A stretch of 21,404 nucleotides of DNA, from positions 1-21,404 of the forward strand of contig DASWTW010000363.1 in NCBI GenBank assembly GCA_036401895.1, in the 5' to 3' direction. Below are positions 15,029 to 21,404 of the stretch, piece by piece; the first letter of the stretch is position 1; every line of letters begins with the position of its first letter. The notes under the pieces were generated by a model, which did not search any database, was not told where the DNA came from, and was given only the letters and a program-made list of their open reading frames with translations. A program made the position numbers and the translations under genes. This DNA is from LB3-1 sp036401895 (GTDB taxonomy: Bacteria; Chloroflexota; Chloroflexia; Chloroflexales; Kallotenuaceae).

Positions 15029-15214
15029 TTAGAACTCGACGACCACGCCGACTCTGACGGCTTCGGCTTCGGGGGTGCTGGACTCGCCTGGGGTGCCCTG
15101 CATGGCCCGATCGACAGCTTCCTTATCGATGATCAGCTGTCCCTGATCGTCGTACTGGAAGTCCTGCGAATTGAGCTTGACTTCTTTTCGCCGCCCTTTG
15201 CTGCTGTCAGCCAT
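15029..15214 (-). CDS. Putative RiPP precursor peptide A (61 aa)
   Basis: This is the first of the three peptide genes, 60 nt after the radical SAM gene. It shares with peptide B the start MADSSK, the leader core DFQYD[DE]QG[QK]LIIDKEA, the linker and the end EAEAVRVGVVVEF. The 13 differences from peptide B are mostly conservative (I/V, L/V, K/R, E/D), indicating purifying selection on both leader and C-terminus. There is no Cys. GGGAGG stands just upstream of ATG 15214. Having two near-identical copies suggests a dosage need or two closely related products. The role as substrate of the radical SAM enzyme is inferred from size, position and pattern. Confidence 0.75.
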   Translation of the reverse strand: MADSSKGRRKEVKLNSQDFQYDDQGQLIIDKEAVDRAMQGTPGESSTPEAEAVRVGVVVEF

Positions 15215-15274
15215 GATTTCCCTCCCGTTAGTGGTAGCTTATTCTTGCACGATGCGTACTTCCACCAACCTCAG

Positions 15275-17323
15275 CTATGCCGTCGGCATCACCTCCTCTG
15301 CGACAGGGTCGGTCGTGGAAATGACTATGTGATCTCCCGAGGATCGGCCAAGCGTTTGCAGGACTTCCTGGAAACGCTCCAGCACGGATCGCCTCGGAGA
15401 GTAATCACCAAGCGGAATCGCCAGGCTGAGATAGGACTGATCTTCGCGCAGCATGAGGCCCTGCTCCAGGAGCGGCCGGAGCAGCTCTTCGACCTCGGCC
15501 GTCGCAATCGGCGCGCCGGTGTGCTCCTGCACGATCTGCCGCAGCTGGTTGAGGTTGCGGGCGCTATCACAGGCCACATACAGCAGCTGTTGAAGATCTC
15601 GCAGCACCGTCAGCGGCTGTCGCGCGATCGGGCGCAGATCCCAGATCAGCAGGGAGCTGCCTTTATCGACCGAGAACAGATCGCTGGTGGCGTGCTGGTT
15701 GCGCCAGGCGATAATCTGATCCGCCAGCGGCCTGGTATACGTCAGCACCTCCTGCGGCTGGCGATACTCGAAGGTAAAGTAGTAGGCCAGATTCGCGACG
15801 ACCTGCGGCGGAAGCGGATACATATAGCGGTAGGCCGGGTACGGCTCGACGTTGGTAAAGCCCATCTGCTCGGCCGCGTCGAAGTTGGGGCTAAAGCGAT
15901 CCAGCCGGATCGTGGCGGAGGCGCCTGGTGGTGCCAGATGTGTCAGCAGCGGGACAAGCTCGGCCTGTTGCGCGTAGGATTCGGGCTGCTCGCGCGGAAA
16001 GCCCCACAGCACGTTCCAGTAGGCTTTGATGCCCAGCTCTTTGCACCATTTGAGCAGCTGAATGTTTTGCAGCGCTTTGACGCCCTTGTGCATGATCTCA
16101 AGCACATCACTGCTCAGGCTCTCGATGCCCGGCTGGATCAGGGTGATCCCGGCATCGCGCAGCAGGCGCACCTGCTCCTTGCGCAGATTGGCTTTGACCT
16201 CGTAGAACAGCTCAAGATCAAGCTCGCGCGCGGCCAGCTCCGGCACAAAATCTTTGAAATATTTGTAGTCCAGAATATTATCGACCACCGAGATCGGGTA
16301 TCCGGGGTAGGTGCTGGTGAGATAGATCAGCTCGTCCAGCGCGCGCTTGGCTGATTTGCTGCGGAAGGTCATGTTCGAGCCGTTGAGGCCGCAGAAGGTG
16401 CAGTGGTTTTTTTCGCCCCACCAGCAGCCGCGCGAGGTCTCGAACATCAGCCGTGGCGTGCGGTAGTCGCCCAGGTCGTACGCCGCCAGCTGCACGAAGA
16501 AGTCGTCGTAATCCGGGATCGGCACGTCGTCCATGTTCTTGACCGAGGCGGCGTTGGGGTACGTGCCGTTGATGCCGAGCAGATCGACGTTGCGGCGGGT
16601 GTACACGCCGCGCAGATCATCGACCGAGCCCCCGGCCAGGACACGCTCTACGATCTGTGGAAAGACCAGATCGCCCTCGCCTGACACAATCGCGTCGACA
16701 AACGGAAATTGCCGCGCGGCCTCGACGCCCATGATGCCCTCGCAGTTGGCGCCGCCCATCACGATAAACAGCTCGGGAGCCGCCGCTTTGAGCCGCCGCG
16801 CCAGCGCCAGCGATGGGATCTGCTGCTGAAAAATACTGGTCAGGCCCACGATGCGCGGCTGCCGCTTGAGCACCTCCTGCACGCAATCGTCGAGAAAGCT
16901 ATCGACGTTGCTGCGCACTTCGAGCACATTTTCGATCAGACTTTCCGGGATCGGCTTCCACTCGCGCGCCTCCTGGTGGCCCGGCGAGCGGCGGCGCATC
17001 ACGTCCTCGATGTAGCCTTCGGTGTCGAGCTGCTCGGCCTCGAAGAGCGCGCCCGAGAAGATCCACTCGCCCACCAGGTCGAACGAGGCGGCCTCGTTGG
17101 CGATGCGGTCATAGTTTTTAGCGCCGATGCACCGGGCAAAGCGCATCGAGAAGTAGAGCACTTCGGTAGCAACATTCAGGGGCCGCAGCGAGGCTTTGAG
17201 CAGTCCCAGACCGATCGAAGGCTGCATCAACGGGCCGAAGGGCATACTGACTAACACAACTTCACGCTGCTGAACGGCCGCTCCTTCAGGGGAACGCTCA
17301 ACCGGAGGCTGCTCGGTAAGCAT
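15275..17323 (-). CDS. B12-binding radical SAM peptide maturase (RiPP maturation rSAM protein 1-like)
   Basis: The 682-residue protein has a cobalamin-binding Rossmann-type domain (about 20-235, with the SxxGxGD-like segment VSGEGDLVFPQI), then a radical SAM barrel (about 290-480). The cluster motif is Cx7CxxC in RGCWWGEKNHCTFCGLNG (C300, C308, C311). This matches my memory of TIGR03975, the RiPP maturation radical SAM protein 1 family. The C-terminal part (about 555-640) has a PqqD-like pattern and may bind the peptide leader. ATG 17323 is preferred, since AGGAGGAG ends six bases upstream; the ATG at 17329 touches it. Predicted chemistry is B12-dependent C-methylation or another C-H transformation of the peptides encoded next door. 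It heads the operon, after a long leader. Confidence 0.88.
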   Translation of the reverse strand: MLTEQPPVERSPEGAAVQQREVVLVSMPFGPLMQPSIGLGLLKASLRPLNVATEVLYFSMRFARCIGAKNYDRIANEAASFDLVGEWIFSGALFEAEQLDTEGYIEDVMRRRSPGHQEAREWKPIPESLIENVLEVRSNVDSFLDDCVQEVLKRQPRIVGLTSIFQQQIPSLALARRLKAAAPELFIVMGGANCEGIMGVEAARQFPFVDAIVSGEGDLVFPQIVERVLAGGSVDDLRGVYTRRNVDLLGINGTYPNAASVKNMDDVPIPDYDDFFVQLAAYDLGDYRTPRLMFETSRGCWWGEKNHCTFCGLNGSNMTFRSKSAKRALDELIYLTSTYPGYPISVVDNILDYKYFKDFVPELAARELDLELFYEVKANLRKEQVRLLRDAGITLIQPGIESLSSDVLEIMHKGVKALQNIQLLKWCKELGIKAYWNVLWGFPREQPESYAQQAELVPLLTHLAPPGASATIRLDRFSPNFDAAEQMGFTNVEPYPAYRYMYPLPPQVVANLAYYFTFEYRQPQEVLTYTRPLADQIIAWRNQHATSDLFSVDKGSSLLIWDLRPIARQPLTVLRDLQQLLYVACDSARNLNQLRQIVQEHTGAPIATAEVEELLRPLLEQGLMLREDQSYLSLAIPLGDYSPRRSVLERFQEVLQTLGRSSGDHIVISTTDPVAEEVMPTA

Positions 17324-17631
17324 GTGCATCTCCTCCTGTACAGGGTTAAAGAAAGAGTATGTAGTTGTATGCCGTGTTAGCTGTGTACTGTGGAGCTCAG
17401 GCTGTGAAGAGGGAGTGAGTTGAGGCGCAGCATTTCCAGGGAACGCAAACTCTCACCTGATTGTACATCAATCGGCCTGGTCGTAAGATGCAAATCTCGA
17501 AGTGATGAGTAGATCGCGATGCGTGGTTGTATAAAGTACAAAAACGACTTTATCCAGGTATGCTTCGCGTAGTTATGTGTCGTAGTGTGTAGATTATGAG
17601 GTTGTAAGTGGAAGGAATTGACGATGCATAT

Positions 17632-17647
17632 CTGAACTCGTGTTCAG
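17632..17647. promoter_or_regulatory. Inverted repeat just downstream of the predicted start site
   Basis: CTGAAC (17632-17637) and GTTCAG (17642-17647) form a perfect dyad with a 4-base spacer, about +9 to +24 from the predicted start. This position would suit a repressor. Confidence 0.35.
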
Positions 17648-17662
17648 TGTTCCGCCTGCACT

Positions 17663-17691
17663 ACATTACATCATACGCGGCAGGTTGTCAA
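17663..17691 (-). promoter_or_regulatory. Candidate promoter of the radical SAM / peptide operon
   Basis: On the minus strand, consensus TTGACA (17691-17686) is followed by TAATGT at 17 bases (17668-17663) or TGTAAT at 15 bases (17670-17665). Either predicts a start near 17656 and a leader of about 330 nt. The perfect -35 with an imperfect -10 is typical of a regulated promoter. Confidence 0.55.
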
Positions 17692-17692
17692 C

Positions 17693-17714
17693 AGCCAATT
17701 TAAAAGCATTGGCT
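17693..17714. promoter_or_regulatory. Inverted repeat abutting the -35 box
   Basis: AGCCAAT (17693-17699) and ATTGGCT (17708-17714) are perfect 7-bp arms with an 8-base spacer. The element ends one base from the -35 hexamer, a classic activator position. Confidence 0.45.
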
Positions 17715-17821
17715 CCGAGCAGTTTTTCTCACAGCCGGTCTTTTTTTACCACGTTGTTGCAAGATGCAGCCTGGATACAATGCCCGGTTGGTGAGCATGG
17801 GTGGTCGCTGCGATCCTCGGT

Positions 17822-18649
17822 CTAGCCTGCGGCTCCGCCCGCGCGGTTGGCGGCTAGCGCGCGCAGAATGACTTTCATCTGCGACAGGTTGAGCCCCGGA
17901 TGTTTGCCCAGGATGCGCGCGACGATGCCGGTGATATGCGGCGCGGCAAAGCTGTTGCCGGTGGCGGTGATCCTGCCGCCGCGCTGCCAGGCAACCTCTA
18001 CATCGATGCCGGGCGCGCCGAACTCGACGGGCGGGTGCGGGTTACAGTAGAACAGATGCGGGTCCTTCAGCTCGTGTGCGGCGACCGAGATCACGGAGGC
18101 GTACATGGCCGGGTAGCTCGGGATCGGCATGTTGTTGGCGGCTGTGACCAGCAGCACGTTGCGGAAGTAGGCCTGATCCGCCAGCTCATGCAGCAGCGCA
18201 AAAAAATCTTTGCGCGTTGTGCCCAGGCTCAGATTGCACACGTGCATCTCGTGCTCGATCGCCCAGCGCAGCGCTGCCGCAAAGATCGCGCCCTGGCCGG
18301 ATAATCCCGGTCCCAGCACGCGAATGCTGTACAGCTCGCAGTCGGGCGCGAGCGAGCGAATAATGCCGGCGCAGGCGTTGCCGTGGCCAAAAACATCGCC
18401 GTGGGGTTCGGTGTTGTAGCTCAGCCCTTCCGCGCCCTGGCTGATGGCAACATAGCCCGCCACCCGACCGCCGATCGCCGGATGATCCGCGTCAATCCCG
18501 CTGTCGATGACAGCCACGCGCACGCCCTGGCCGGTGCTACCGCCCCAGGCCCAATCCCGGGTGATGCTTTCCAGCGGCTCAAGCGGCGTGATCTCGCGCA
18601 GCGTTCCCGGCGCGAACTGATCGCTCCAGGCCGGCTGGATGGCGCTCAT
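17822..18649 (-). CDS. Cytoplasmic subtilisin-like serine protease (S8)
   Basis: The 275-residue protein is a compact S8 peptidase with an intact catalytic triad: D49 in VAVIDSGID, H89 in FGHGNACAGI, and S233 in TGNSFAAPHITG. The oxyanion asparagine is N172 or N173 in TAANN. There is no signal peptide or long propeptide (only about 40 residues precede the catalytic domain), so it should act in the cytoplasm. Its ATG overlaps the stop of the GAF gene by four bases. S8 proteases process leaders in several RiPP systems (for example PatA/PatG domains and LanP). Located directly upstream of the maturase operon in the same direction, it may cleave the peptides, with M16 as a second trimming enzyme. 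That role is inferred. Confidence 0.88.
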   Translation of the reverse strand: MSAIQPAWSDQFAPGTLREITPLEPLESITRDWAWGGSTGQGVRVAVIDSGIDADHPAIGGRVAGYVAISQGAEGLSYNTEPHGDVFGHGNACAGIIRSLAPDCELYSIRVLGPGLSGQGAIFAAALRWAIEHEMHVCNLSLGTTRKDFFALLHELADQAYFRNVLLVTAANNMPIPSYPAMYASVISVAAHELKDPHLFYCNPHPPVEFGAPGIDVEVAWQRGGRITATGNSFAAPHITGIVARILGKHPGLNLSQMKVILRALAANRAGGAAG

Positions 18650-19536
18650 GGCTGCGCTTCCAGGCTATAGTTGGGCTGCGGCCGTGCGCGCAGGTAGTCG
18701 GCGAATCCGCGCAGGATCGTCTGGCAGGCCACGATCTCGCTCGGGCCATGCAGCGCGATCTCTTGCACCACCTGCGCCAGCTCAAGCGTCTGGTGGTAGC
18801 GCGTCTCCTCCTGAGTGTGCGCGATGAACGCATCGACGCGCTCGCGCATCTCGGCGCTGCCGCCGGTGGAGCTGCCCAGGGCAACCAGTACCTCGCGGAT
18901 CAGCCCGTTCAAGCTCTGGCGCGTCCATGACTGCTCGATCGTGACGGCGGCCTGGTTGGCGAAGATGCCCAGCAGATGTATGTCGGCTGGACTGAACGAG
19001 TCGGCGCCGGCTTTGTCCAGCAGCTCCAGGACGCCGATGATCTGATCGTTGAATAAGAGCGGCACACACACGATGCTCTGCGGGATGTACCCCACGCTCT
19101 GGGCGATGTCGGTGGCGTGACGCGGGTCGTTCTGCACGTCGGCGACGGCGATCGCCTGGCCGGTGAGCGCGACAAAGCCGGCGATGCCGTGGCCGAGCGG
19201 CACGCGAAAATGCTTGACGCGTTCGGCGCTCTCGCCCAGCGCGACCTCAACGGTCAGCTCCTGGGTTGCCTCGTCGACCAGAAAGAGCGAGGCCGCGCGC
19301 GCCGAGATCACGCTGGCGGCGGTCTCGACGATCATTTCGAGCAGCCGGGAATGGGTCATCGGGGCGGCGATGGTGCCGGCCGTCGCGGCCAGACTCAACG
19401 CATCGCGCAGATCTTCGGCCAGGCGCTCGTCGGCCAGTCTGCGGCGCAAGCTTTTGATCTCCTCAGCCTGCCGCGCGATAGTTGCCTGCGCCTCGGCCAG
19501 CGCATCAGGCGGCACCGCTCCATCGGCATTGTTCAT
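18646..19536 (-). CDS. GAF-domain sensor protein without output domain
   Basis: The 296-residue protein starts at ATG 19536, with GGGAG seven bases upstream; the longer frame from 19665 lies upstream of any good site and covers the promoter. A coiled coil (about 11-45) precedes a GAF domain (about 63-203), with LFLVDEATQELTVEVA, VPLGHGIAGFVA and CVPLLFNDQIIGVLEL. A helical C-terminal part (about 205-296) has no kinase, cyclase or DNA-binding motif. GAF domains bind small ligands such as cyclic nucleotides. The NKFDE signature of cyclic-nucleotide GAFs is not evident. It is translationally coupled to the S8 protease and may regulate it or the operon. Two adenylate cyclases nearby make a cAMP link conceivable, but nothing in the sequence shows it. 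Confidence 0.82.
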   Translation of the reverse strand: MNNADGAVPPDALAEAQATIARQAEEIKSLRRRLADERLAEDLRDALSLAATAGTIAAPMTHSRLLEMIVETAASVISARAASLFLVDEATQELTVEVALGESAERVKHFRVPLGHGIAGFVALTGQAIAVADVQNDPRHATDIAQSVGYIPQSIVCVPLLFNDQIIGVLELLDKAGADSFSPADIHLLGIFANQAAVTIEQSWTRQSLNGLIREVLVALGSSTGGSAEMRERVDAFIAHTQEETRYHQTLELAQVVQEIALHGPSEIVACQTILRGFADYLRARPQPNYSLEAQP

Positions 19537-19656
19537 GATCCTGCTCCCGTCGTATCGAATAAGCGTGATCTGTACGCGAGGCAATCTGAAGTCGTGCGTC
19601 GATGCTCGCCAGGCAGCCATGTGAGATGGTGGCATGTGGTGCGTGGTATGTGCCTG

Positions 19657-19685
19657 ATTTAACACATTTGGGATCTGGTTGTCAA
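19657..19685 (-). promoter_or_regulatory. Promoter of the GAF-S8 gene pair
   Basis: On the minus strand, consensus TTGACA (19685-19680) and TTAAAT (19662-19657) are separated by 17 bases. The predicted start near 19650 leaves about 115 nt before ATG 19536. Confidence 0.55.
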
Positions 19686-19724
19686 GCAGCGGCTGTGCTT
19701 CTCGGTGGCGGGCTGGACGGCCGG

Positions 19725-19733
19725 TGCTACAAT
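19725..19733 (+). promoter_or_regulatory. Extended -10 promoter of the cyclase-ATPase gene
   Basis: TGCTACAAT is a good extended -10 element (TGnTACAAT), 31 bases before ATG 19765. No clear -35 is present, as is common for extended -10 promoters. It is divergent from the GAF promoter, about 40 bases away. Confidence 0.45.
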
Positions 19734-19764
19734 ACGCATGACTCTAGCGCTGGAGTGTCGCGCT

Positions 19765-21404
19765 ATGACTGAGCTTCCGGGCGGCACAATCACCTTTTTG
19801 TTCACCGACATCGAGGGCAGCACGCTGCGCTGGGAGCAGCACAGCGCGGCCATGCAGCCGGCTCTGGCGCGTCACGATGCGCTGCTCGGCGCTGCGATCA
19901 CCAGTCATGGCGGCGTAGTTTTCAAGACCGTCGGCGATGCGTTCTACGCCGCTTTCACCACGGCCGCCGACGCGCTCGCCGCAGCGCTGGCGGCTCAGCG
20001 CGCACTTCAGCGCGAAGCCTGGGACGCGACCGTCGGGCCGCTACGTGTGCGGATGGCGCTGCATACCGGAGCCGCAGAGCTACGCGCCGGCGATTACTTC
20101 GGGCCGCCGCTGAACCGGGTTGCCCGGCTGCTTGCGGCGGCGCATGGCGAGCAGATCCTGCTGTCGCGCGCTACTCAGGAGCTGATCCGCGATAGCTTGC
20201 CGCCGAGTGTGCAGCTGCGCGATCTGGGCGAGCACCGGCTCAAAGATCTGATCCGGCCTGAGCACATCTTTCAGCTCCAGGCCGACGATCTGCGCAGTGA
20301 TTTTCCGCCGCTGCGCACGCTCGATAGTCGCGTCAACAACCTACCGCCGCAGTCCGCGCCCTTGCTGGGACGTGAGCAGGAGCTGGCCGATCTGCGCGCG
20401 CTGATGACCCGCGCTGATGTGCGCCTGGTAACGCTAACCGGACCCGGTGGCACCGGCAAGACACGCCTGAGCCTACAGCTTGGCGCCGATCTGCTGCATG
20501 ATTTCGCGGATGGCGTTTTTTTGCTTGAGCTGGCTCCCATCGGCGATCCGGCGCTGGTCGCCTCCACGATCGCGCACACGCTGGGTGTGAAAGAAACCGG
20601 CGCCGCACCGCTGATCGAGGGCTTGCAGGCTTATCTGCGCGATAAGCAGATGCTGCTGATTCTTGATAACTTTGAGCAGGTCGCCGCCGCCGCACCGATC
20701 GTGACCGCGCTGCTGCGGGCAGCGCCGCGACTCAAGGTGCTCGTCACCAGCCGCGTGGTGCTGCGCCTGTATGAAGAGCAAGAGTTTCTGGTAGCGCCGC
20801 TATCAACGCCCAATCCCAGACAGCTGCCGCCGCTGGATCGGCTGAGCCAGTATGCTGCCGTGGCGCTGTTTATTCAGCGCGCCCAGGCCGTCAAGCGCGA
20901 CTTTCAGATCACCAACGAGAACGCGCCGGCCGTCGCCGAGATCTGCGCGCGGCTCGATGGGCTGCCACTGGCGATCGAGCTGGCGGCCACGCGGACCAAG
21001 CTGCTGACTCCGCAGGCGCTGCTGGCGCGGCTGGACAATCGTCTCAAGATGCTGACGGGCGGCGCGCGCGATCTTTCCGCACGGCAGCAAACGCTGCGCG
21101 GCGCGATCGATTGGAGCTACGATCTGCTGGACAGCGCGGAGCAGCAGCTATTCGCGCGGCTGTCGGTCTTTGTCGGCGGCTGGACGCTGGAGGCGGCCGA
21201 GGCGGTGTGCCAGGATGCGGCTGACCTGGATCTGCTGGACGGGCTTCAGTCGCTGGTCGATAAAAGCCTGGTGCGCCAGATCGCAACCGAGCAGGGCGAG
21301 CCGCGCTTCATGCTGCTTGAAACGATCCGCGAGTATGCGCTGGAGCGTCTGACGCTGAGCGGCGCGGCTGAGGCTGCGTGTGCCGCGCACGGAGACTACT
21401 ATCT
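19765..21404 (+). CDS. Adenylate cyclase fused to NB-ARC-like ATPase, 3' end outside window
   Basis: The frame is open from ATG 19765 to the window end, 546 codons. GGAG stands nine bases before the start. Residues 1-170 are a class III cyclase domain: D15 (FLFTDIEGST) and D58 (FKTVGDAF) bind metal, K54 and D110 (GDYFGPPLN) select adenine, and N117 and R121 complete the site. The domain should make cAMP. Residues 195-430 are a STAND/NB-ARC-type ATPase: Walker A GPGGTGKT (226-233), Walker B LLILDNFEQ (D301), VLVTSR (325-330) and GLPLAIEL (399-406). A winged-helix part follows. In this family, common in Chloroflexota and Actinomycetota, TPR repeats usually form the C-terminus; here they would lie beyond the edge. 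It is divergent from the GAF-S8 pair. The signal it senses is unknown. Confidence 0.9.
   Translation, partial: MTELPGGTITFLFTDIEGSTLRWEQHSAAMQPALARHDALLGAAITSHGGVVFKTVGDAFYAAFTTAADALAAALAAQRALQREAWDATVGPLRVRMALHTGAAELRAGDYFGPPLNRVARLLAAAHGEQILLSRATQELIRDSLPPSVQLRDLGEHRLKDLIRPEHIFQLQADDLRSDFPPLRTLDSRVNNLPPQSAPLLGREQELADLRALMTRADVRLVTLTGPGGTGKTRLSLQLGADLLHDFADGVFLLELAPIGDPALVASTIAHTLGVKETGAAPLIEGLQAYLRDKQMLLILDNFEQVAAAAPIVTALLRAAPRLKVLVTSRVVLRLYEEQEFLVAPLSTPNPRQLPPLDRLSQYAAVALFIQRAQAVKRDFQITNENAPAVAEICARLDGLPLAIELAATRTKLLTPQALLARLDNRLKMLTGGARDLSARQQTLRGAIDWSYDLLDSAEQQLFARLSVFVGGWTLEAAEAVCQDAADLDLLDGLQSLVDKSLVRQIATEQGEPRFMLLETIREYALERLTLSGAAEAACAAHGDYY

Larger units (their letters stand above)
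17330..17821. other. 492-nt regulatory gap upstream of the radical SAM operon
   Basis: No gene is supported here. The gap is AT-richer than its surroundings. It carries a promoter (17663-17691), flanking inverted repeats, a weak hairpin ATAAAGT/ACTTTAT (17531-17537, 17547-17553), and two plus-strand T-runs near 17722 and 17740. The latter follow an imperfect GGCT...AGCC stem and could terminate plus-strand transcripts, although no plus-strand gene is upstream. I looked for a cobalamin riboswitch in the minus-strand leader, given the B12 enzyme, and saw no recognisable B12 box. Confidence 0.6.

Noticed and set aside
15245..16354. 369-codon open frame on the plus strand
   Set aside because: It is antisense to the radical SAM gene and has the His/Gln/Arg-rich composition typical of GC-rich shadow frames.
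17377..17433. 18-codon upstream frame in the radical SAM leader (minus strand)
   Set aside because: It has no Shine-Dalgarno sequence and no features of a known attenuation peptide. It could be checked by ribosome profiling.
17323..17656. Cobalamin riboswitch in the leader of the B12 enzyme gene
   Set aside because: The idea is attractive from context, but no B12-box-like sequence could be recognised by eye.

Overview
The window is GC-rich bacterial DNA, probably from a Chloroflexota (class Chloroflexia) bacterium. This is inferred from gene content: an adenylate cyclase fused to an NB-ARC-like ATPase, a second cyclase carrying an SRPBCC/DUF5939-like front end, carbohydrate-active secreted enzymes, and a B12-type radical SAM peptide-modification operon. 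No rRNA, tRNA, CRISPR array, phage gene or insertion sequence was recognised.

Positions 1-4450 hold ordinary accessory genes, all on the minus strand. They are the start of an unidentified gene cut by the window edge, a small zinc-ribbon gene interrupted by an in-frame TAA, a two-domain VOC (glyoxalase-fold) protein with a good sigma70-type promoter, a DUF6223-like membrane protein, and a NarL/DesK-type two-component pair with an ATGA overlap. A 41-bp perfect tandem repeat and a GC-rich hairpin lie between the VOC and membrane-protein genes.

Positions 4876-8425 carry two divergent secreted polysaccharide-degrading enzymes: a PL11-type rhamnogalacturonan lyase (minus) and a GH26-type beta-mannanase-like hydrolase (plus). 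An AT-only 18-bp palindrome overlaps the lyase -10 box. Downstream on the plus strand is an SRPBCC / zinc-ribbon / class III adenylate cyclase protein (8534-10381).

Positions 10385-19536 are the most interesting part: a minus-strand block that looks like a RiPP (ribosomally made, post-translationally modified peptide) locus. In transcription order it contains a GAF-domain protein and a cytoplasmic subtilisin-like protease (4-bp overlap), a 492-nt regulatory gap, a B12-binding radical SAM maturase with a Cx7CxxC cluster motif, three tandem small peptide genes with one shared leader pattern, an M16 zinc peptidase, a winged-helix regulator, an MFS exporter and a DUF6065-like protein. The natural reading is that the radical SAM enzyme modifies the C-terminal parts of the three peptides, one or both peptidases remove leaders, and the MFS protein may export the product. 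Between the peptide genes lie two homologous hairpins that differ by a compensatory base-pair change, which suggests a selected RNA structure that sets relative expression. The product is unknown.

From 19765 to the window end, a class III adenylate cyclase fused to an AAA/NB-ARC-type ATPase starts on the plus strand, divergent from the GAF gene. Its C-terminus lies outside the window.
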